Shown piece by piece: positions 12,501 to 21,500 of a DNA stretch of 64,000 bases. The notes under the pieces are model-generated. The model saw nothing but the letters and a program-made list of their open reading frames with translations, made no database searches and was not told the DNA's origin. Within the stretch, counting starts at the first letter, position 1, and the number at the start of each line of letters is the position of its first letter. The DNA lies in NCBI RefSeq assembly GCF_954871325.1, contig NC_088777.1, positions 41,641,366 through 41,705,365 of the forward strand, given 5' to 3'. The position numbers and the translations under genes are program-made. The DNA comes from Gordionus sp. m RMFG-2023 (Eukaryota > Nematomorpha > Gordioida > Chordodea > Parachordodidae).

Positions 12501-15500
12501 ACCCCACGTATTAAAGAATTTATTATGGTTAATAAAATATAATTAAAAAAAGTTGATCATTAAATCTTATAATCCCAACTTAACCTTATGATTAACATTT
12601 CGAAACGTTTAATTTAATATGAAGTTAAACAATTTCTATTATCCACCTTTTCATTTTCAGAAGATTGTGACTAATTTGGTAAATATTTATAAAAAAAATT
12701 TTCAATCTCAATTTTATAGTTTTTTTATTTTAACGAAATAAGACCTCATTTATAGTAAACGCTTTATGTTTAAGAGGTGCGTTATTTACATAATCAAGCC
12801 GACCGATTTATAAGTATAATTATAAATATATAGGAGAACGCTGCATTTATAGTTAGCGCGTTGAAAAACATGCTGCGACATATACTTTAAAAATTATTAA
12901 CTCTAAGAAAAATCAGTAACGCTTTGAAATAGCGCGTTTACTATAAATGAGACTTTAGGATAAAAAATGGGAAAAGGTATAATATCCTTTCTGTATTTTG
13001 GAGCAATTCATTTTTGAATTCCTCTGATTTACAGTCAATTCTGGTGGAATCCATTATAAATTTATTTCATGTTCATAAAAAGCAGGGTTTAATTAAAATC
13101 CTCAAATGAGCATTTGAAAAAAAATTTTCGCCCATAATGATCAAAAATCTTTGAAGTTTTTTTTTAAAAAATGAAATAATTTGGGATTTATCATGAAATA
13201 TTTTTTATGCATAAAATTTACAAACATCTTCCGAGATCAAAATCTTTGAAGATTTTTCCATTTTTGAGCAAATGTTAAACTCTGAAAAGTATACGTAAAA
13301 AAAAATTCCTAGATTATATAAAATGCGTAAATATTATATTATCATGAAGAATAACGATAACCTTTTTTTTAAAAAAAAAGGAGATAAATATTTTATTTCA
13401 ACTTTACATTAAATTTATGATACTTATCTTGTCTATCACCTCACCTATAATATTCTACACAAGTTCATATAATTTTTATCCGTCCTTTCCATTTTATTAC
13501 TAATTTATTTATTTGGGGCAAAATTTAAAAAAACTTGCAAAAATGGCCTAAAAATTTTAATTGCAATTTTTTTTCCCTCCCACTTATTTAAGGGTCGATA
13601 GCAACGAAAGACTGGTCGAGGAATACTTTAACGAATTTTCGTACGAAAAAATTCCGATAGACGCCGCTCTCCGCAATTTTTTTCTTCACGTGTCATTGGT
13701 GGGCGAAAATTGTGACCGAGAAAAAACTCTCAAAATATTTTCAAAATACTACTATCAATTCAATCCTAGCGATTTTATTTCCGAAGGTTTAAATCCTAAA
13801 TTTAAAAAAAAACGATCAAATATCGAACTTTATATATCGGTTAAACAATCTTGAATGATATTTACGTTTCAGTCAGGTTGGGTGCTATTCTTCATATTGT
13901 TTTCATTATAAATTTAAATTTGTTGTATAATCTTTTTGCGTCATTATCTTAGGAAAAGTTATTTAACTGATATATTATAATTTTTGCTATCCACAAATAT
14001 AGAAGGTAAAGAACTATTCAATTTTTTTGGGTTTGTGTCAATCTTATTTTTCATCTATCCGATTATTTAGATTGATTTTCTCAAAAATTAATTATTTAAC
14101 ATATGAGTAGACCTGTGCGCCGCCGGCTCACGCCGGCGCCGCCGGTATTTTTATTCACGCCGGAAAAGCCGCCGATTTTTATTATGACGGCGGCGCGGCG
14201 TGTGTAATTTTTAGAAAGCATATTAATTATATTTATATATTAAATTATTATTATTTTAATTTGAATACTAACATTAAATCTAATTTATAATTTGTTTCAT
14301 TCCACCAGCCCTTATTATTTTGTGTTTTGTAAATATCTTTTTAAAGTATTATTTAATATATAATTTTTTAAAACTTTATTAGAAAGGTTAAACTAAATCA
14401 AATTTATAATTTGTTTCATTCCAGCTCTAATTATTTTGTTTCAATTTATTAAATTAATTATGTAAAGCTTTATTTTGAAAGTTAATACTATAACTAATTT
14501 AATTTGTTTCATTCTAGCCCTAACTATTTTAATGTTTTTATATATCTTTCTAATGTTTAAAATAAATATGAAATCTAATAAGGCGAAATTATGTTTTGAT
14601 GTCTGCTTAGATTTAATGCCATTTGATTCTATAAACAATAAGGAATGACAGACTTTCTAAAGGTTTAAAATTTATATAAAATGATTATTAAAAAATAAAT
14701 TGTTCAAAAATTAGAAATATAAGATAATTGATTCCTCGTCAGAATTGCCAAATAGGACAACCATTAGTCGGGATACACTAGACGATGTTTATTTATCTAT
14801 GAAGGCGCATGTTTTAAATTTGATTGACTCTGGACCAAAATTTTGTTCTATCATTTTTGATTTGTGGACCGATCATTTCAAGCGTCGAAATTATATCACA
14901 TTTAGTCTTCATCATTTAGATGAAAAAAATTTTGATTTAAAATATTTTACCCTCAACTAGAAATGTGACTCAAAAGCATACTGGGGAAACAATATTATCT
15001 GATATTGATAGTATTAAAGAGGAGTTCCATTTAAAACCAAAATAATACAAATAGTAACTGATGCTGGGGCCAATGTCAAAAGAAGCGTCAGATTAGGGGA
15101 TTATGAGCATCATTTATGCTTAGGGCATGGACTTCATAATTTGGTTACAGTTGTTGACATAAAAAAGTTACCAAGATTGATATTCTCATTAAAATAATTA
15201 GAGAAATTATTTCAGCCCTTAGATATCGAGTAGCTGATTTGGAATGTGAAATTGAGGCTGAACATGGTAAATGTCTGCAGTCAATTTATGAGACAGGTAA
15301 TATCTTGGATATTGATGATTCTGATCTATACCTTACCATTTTGATATGTCTGATGAATCGGATAATAGAAATGGCATTGCACCAACCAATCCAATTAATA
15401 CAAAAACTTTAAAAATAAATTGCCCAACCCGCTAGCATAGCATATTAATTATGCTAGGAAGTTTTTGCATTGTAAACAAAATTCCTATAAATAATGTTCT

Positions 15501-18500
15501 AAATAAAATAGGAAAACAATCTTTTTAAAACTCTTTAATAATGAATAGGATATGATAGATGAGCTTTAAGTAAATCCATTCCGAGAGTCGGTGGAATTTC
15601 TTTCCTCCCAAAAAGGATCTACAATAAACTCAGGGTTATCATTTAGCAGTGAAATAGAAGCTCATATACAAATCAATAAATCTGATTGCTCAGATATAAT
15701 ATGCTTAAAAGAAAATATGAAAAAAAAGCTTGACCATAGGTTTCCGATCACTGAACTTCAAGTTATTTCATATTTTTATTAATTAAATTATATTCTAAAC
15801 ATTAGATATTTATAAATTAAATTCATTAAAAAATATATTGATTTATAAAATAAATTCATTAAAAAAAATTTTAAAATAAATATTGCGCCGCCGCCGCCGA
15901 AAATTTAGTAGGCGGCGGCGAAATCGGCGCGCCGCCGAACGCCGATAAAAAAATTTAAAAAAACCGCCGCCGTTGATTGAGACATCGGCGCACAGGTCTA
16001 CATATGAGCAAGGAGTAATTTTTTAAATAGTTTAAATCCTTTTCTTGTAATAAATAATACAGGGATCCAAAATGAAAACGGTTTAGGGTCGGTTCGTAAA
16101 AAATAAAAATATCGGTTAGTGGTTCGGAAACTTTTGTATACAAAAATATTACATTTTTATTTGTTATTTATGTAATTATTGGATTCAATTTATCTTTAGG
16201 CATTATAAACCAAAAAATGTTGTAAAATGGCAATGTATAAAAGTTTATAAATATTGTGACTGACACTTATCCAACAAAATTGTTTAATAATAATTTTTTA
16301 AATAATTCGATATAAATGAGAATTTTAACGATAACGATATACTAGTAATAACATTCACCTTGTTTTATAAGCATTAAATCATGAGGCTCGAACCGATTCA
16401 CACACATTGTAGCGGTTCAGGCTAAGGTTCGGTCAAGTTAGATGAAAAAAATAGCATTTTTAAGGTTCGGTTTGGATCCTTGAAATAATATCACATTTTT
16501 ATTTTTAACTACTTCTTTCTTTTAAAAATAATAATATCAATCTTGTTTAAAACATTCATTATAAATAAATTCAATTTTTGTTCCTTTTATTCATTTATAT
16601 TAGGAAGTTATAATAAAAAAAATATTATAATGATATGATCGAATCTGATTTTTGGAAATATCTGCCCGATCCAATTTTTTTCACTGTTTCCAATTATGAT
16701 AAAAATTATTATGTTTATCCCTGAAAAATTTTATATTTCAAAAAAGCGAAATTAATATAGGTTATACTTTTATTCTTAAAGGGCGGATCATGGACAGAAA
16801 TCTGGTCAAAATGACCCGGGCAAAAGTAACCCGATCTAAAAGAGATTAAAAATATCCCAATTTTAAACGCAATTGAGCATTTTTTCCCCTTTTTGGTGTC
16901 TTGGCATTGGGTATTTTTGTCTGGGGCACTTTTGTTCGGGTCTTTTTGGACATTTCTGTCCTTGATTCTTAAAAGACAAGGACGAAAACCCCCTTATGCT
17001 GCATAGTCTGAATTATCTAAAACACAATTACGAATTAAACATCTTATAATCATTTTTTGAATATTTAGCCTGTTTCAAAGCGTTAAACTATAAATTTGAA
17101 ATTTTTTTTAAACAGCCCTCCCACAAATATAGGGAAAGTATTTTAAAAAATCATTAAATAATATAAAAGGAATATTTTTAAGAATTTTAAGATTGGAACT
17201 TTCCCTCTAGAATAGGAAACTTCAACTTGTAATTCGTAAAACCGTATAAAATCATCAAGAAAAATAAAAAAATTCTTCTGATATTATTTAATTTCATAAT
17301 AATATAGTTATAAGTATTGCGTACACAATTACTAATAAAACTACCTCTATGTTTTTGAATATTTGACCGACCAATTCAAAATAAAGTTACTTTTTTGTGC
17401 AAATTTCATAAAATTTATTATATTATAAAAAAAATTAATATATTATTTTTAAAATATATATATTTATTAAATAATCAATATTTAGACTCTTTGCACATAC
17501 TTGTTTGCGCCTTGGTTCTACTTAACACGGACTTTTATATTTGCGTAATATTTTAAAATATTTTTTATCAATTTTGAATTTTTTTGTAAGAATTTGGGTT
17601 TTTTCATCATGAAGAATTTTTATGCACAAGAATTATTAAAAATTTGGAATTTTAGGTTTGCTAAATATTTGCTTGAGTAAAAATACTGAGATCAAAATCG
17701 AACATTTAAAACTCTTTTTTATAAAATCAATCTGGAGTGTATTCAAATGTATATTAAGGAATTTACTGATTTTTTTAAATATCAGAATGGATCTGACTAA
17801 TCTTTCATTTTTTTTAAAAAAAAATAATCGTTTTCGGCTTATATTTTTAAATTGGTCGATCAGATAAAAATATAAATGGCGAATGGAATTTTTTTTTTAT
17901 GATTATTAATGTTAATATTTATATTAGAATATCGGAAAGAAAATGTCTTGCAAAGAATTCATAACGAATTTGACGTCCATGGGAACTTATGGAAAATCTT
18001 ACAACAAAACGATGCTCAAGAAATTGTATCTTTCGATAAAGGAAAAACCACTTCAAGGGTTGGTTTTTAGTTATTTATTTTATTTTTTTTCAAATCATTT
18101 AAATTAGAAGACTTGTTATATTTTTTTTTCGGTCTTTTTTTGCGAATTTTGTCAGATTTATTTGTTTTATGATTAATAAATGTGAAAAATTATCAGATTA
18201 ATTAAAATTTTCCAGGTAAAGAAGCTCTTAAATTGATTTTAACTATCCATTTTTTAAAACGATTTTAAGTAATTTGATTTTTTTTTAAATTTATATATAT
18301 TCACAAATTTAGTGCAATTGATAAAAACGTCACCGTTGACAATAAAAGCGGCAAACCCGACAACAAATTTTTGGAACAAAATTCATATCTTACATTGGTA
18401 ATCTGCATAATTTTAATTGAACGAAATTAAACGTTTTTAAAAATATAAATAAATAAAATGATTGTGGAAGATGATTATTTCCAATTTGAGCTTATTCTTT

Positions 18501-21500
18501 ATTGAAAATGATATTTTTCCACATTCAGAAATTCCTGAATGTTTTTCTTTTATACAAATGAAACGCAAAACTCTCATTTTGGAAGCAACAAATATTATAT
18601 CGTTAATTGTATAATATTTATTGAAAGGATTTTAAAATTTAGCTTATTATTTTGATCAAATACCTGCGTAAAGTGCCTATCGGTTTAATTGCCCCGGCCC
18701 GGATTTTGTAGTTTTTAATGTCTTGATTTAAATGTGATAAATAGACACAAAATTTATGTGTTAATGAATTATTTTATATTTTAATATCCATTAGCCTCCA
18801 CCTTTTATGAAAGAGGACATAGCTATTAAACAAGGATTCCTACGTAGAAAATGTTGTAAAGAAGCCAACGGCAGAAAATGTAAATTTTAATACAGGGTTT
18901 TGTTTTTTTTTTTAAAAAAAGGAAATTAAATTATTTTTTCCCATAATTAGAAGTAATATGAGAAAGAAAGAAAGAGAAAAAAATTTACTGAAGACATTTA
19001 AATTTTTTTATAGTACTTTAGTTTTAATTGACGTCGTTTTATATTTTCAGCATCATTCATTCGGAGAAATTGGCGAACATTCTTCGCTACCTTGAGAGGT
19101 CGAATATTATATCTTAACAAGGTAAAAAAAAATTCCTGAATTTAAAATTAATGCATCAAATATACAATTGTATGTTAGCGTGTGCTCGTGTAGGCTTTGG
19201 CTGAGGCGTAATTTGGATTTTTTAAATTGTGGATTTTACAACGCAGTTCGAGTTTGTAATTTTTTTAGGTCATCTTGGTTTCTGAAAATTAACTTTAAGA
19301 CCAGGGGTCTCTACTAATATTTTGTTAAAATTTAACAAATTTCATTTTAACCTTTATTTATTCTCTTTGTTTTATCAGTTTTACAAAATTATAACTATTA
19401 GGGCGGAATCTTGGGCGAGGATTCTTTTTTAGGCCACGACTATAACTCTATCCGTCTGCATCATGCTCTGGCCACTAAATCCTCCGAATACGTTAGGAAG
19501 CCTTTCGTTTTTCAGCTTCAGACCGCTGATTGGGCAATATACTTTTTTCAGGCCGGGTTTTAACATTTACTTATTCTTTATCATAGTCCTGCTATTATCC
19601 TTATAAGGATGACCAGAGACTTTAAACACCCATATTCCCAATCAGATTTCATATAAGTCACAATTTATCTTTAATGAACCTCCCCTTATTTTCTCGTTCT
19701 AAACAAGACATCTTAAGAAATTAGGTTAAAAACGAGAAAAGACTGTAAAATATTCACTATCAATCACAGAAAAATAAAATATTATAAATTATAAAAATTA
19801 CAGGATATTAATATGCATTTACACTATGCAAATAGGGCGATGGTTTTTAAAGAATCCTAAACCTAGAATGAATTGAAAGAAAGATTTAAAGAAAGAAAAT
19901 ATCATAAATAAACACAATCATAGCCAATCCTACAATGTGTTACCTCTTTTAAATTTAAAATTACATTTTTTTTTATAAAAAAATCACATTAAATTAAAAG
20001 CAATCTTATTGATATGGAAAACTGGATCGAATCAAATATTCACTATCAATCACAGAAAAATAAAATATTATAAATTATAAAAATTACAGGATATTAATAT
20101 GCATTTACACTATATGCAAATAGGGCGATGGTTTTTAAAGAATCCTAGACCTAGAATGAATTGAAAGAAAGATTTAAAGAAAGAAAATATTATAAATAAA
20201 CACAATCATAATGTGTTACCTCTTTTAAATTTAAAATTACATTTTTTTTATAAAAAAAATCACATTAAATTAAAAGCAATCTTATTGATATGGAAAACTG
20301 GATCGAATCAATAAACTTAATTTCCGCGACTCTCTCCGCCTTACCCCTGCCTAGCCCTATCGAAAGCGGGCGAAATAAAAAATTTCACAAACCCCTTCTA
20401 CCATCGTTACCTACTAAATATAATATGGTAAACCCTTTTACTAAGCAGTAAAGGAATAATAATTTTAAGTATTTCTTAGGCTCAAATTATGGGCCCCATG
20501 CGAGGATTTAACAGCTGATCTAGTTTATAAAATGCTGATGTCTATAAATTCAGGCATAAGCCTCTCTATCCTCTTATTTAATAATTAAAATTATATATGT
20601 TATCATTGTGTTTTTTCAGTCAATTTATTTTTCCGGCCTAAATCATTTTTTGAGCGCGTTTTTTTAAATTTTAAATCTGATTTACCGGAAATGTATTTTA
20701 AAATGTTTAGACCTACTCTGTAATTTTTAAAAAATTTTACGATAAACATTTGAATATTAAATGCTCTTCGTTTAAAATTTAGAGATTTTTCAATTGGCAA
20801 TATAAATGATAAATTCCCAAAAGTTATGGACAAAATTGACTGACATTAAAATGGATATTCTAAGTATATTGGAATACATTTCCAAGAAAATCCTATTTTT
20901 ATATTAAAAAATGCCCTCAAGAAAAAAGATTTAAAGTTTAAAAAAATGAAACATATATATACACTATAAACAAAAACAACACATGTATATTACAAATTAA
21001 GCTGGACCAACTGAAACAACACGAATATAAGGTAATCGAATTCGAACAAGAGCTTCAAATTCTGAGAGAAGCTCCACCCGCGCCCCAATGGAAAACTCGA
21101 GAAATCGTCCACTTTAAGGAGCGGGAAAATTATTATTTATATGAAGTTATAATTTACTTAGTATATTTATTAAACATTTTCAAAATACAATTTTAGTTTA
21201 TTTCTTTCCTTCAGCCCGAACGCGGAGTTTGCCTTATATTTAATTTTTTGAAATCTGGGCTGGAACGATTTGTTTTATTATCTTGTTCTCAGGCTTCTCT
21301 GCTTTTCTTTCTGAAAGAAAGAAAGAATTATTATAATCATATATAATATTTATCTAGCCTAGAACCAAATTATGATTTTTTTAATTTAAAAAAACGAAAG
21401 TTGAAGCGTTACAAAACTTACGCCACTATCCTACAACGTAAATTGATGAAGAGAAGGGCTGACACCAGTTCCTCGACCCCTGTGGTTGTTTTAAAGGCGG

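Larger units (their letters stand above)
6229..13592 (+). other. EFA6 intron 3 (7.4 kb, transposon-filled)
   Basis: The longest intron splits the Sec7 domain. It holds the MITE at 6925-7348, the large hAT element 7790-9666 with a nested MITE, opposed C and G homopolymers at 10397-10409 and 10706-10728, and the inverted-repeat element at 12741-12956. The intervening DNA (6229-6924, 7357-7781, 9675-12740, 12957-13592) is A/T-rich with no recognisable exon. Confidence 0.75.
13787..17485 (+). other. EFA6 intron 4 (transposon-rich)
   Basis: Holds the hAT element 14108-16000, the MITE 16060-16482 and the 183-bp MULE-like MITE 16782-16964. The rest is A/T-rich. No alternative exon is evident. Confidence 0.8.

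Noticed and set aside
17300-17370. A lookalike of the missing Sec7 exon (AYTIT then MFLNI) after a TATAG acceptor word
   Set aside because: It contains an in-frame TGA and lacks the aspartate. A far better exon with LNTD and correct phases lies at 17486-17544.
20001-20035. A separate small exon of EFA6
   Set aside because: It is the duplicated start of exon 11. It runs into intron sequence without a donor at that point and soon meets a stop.
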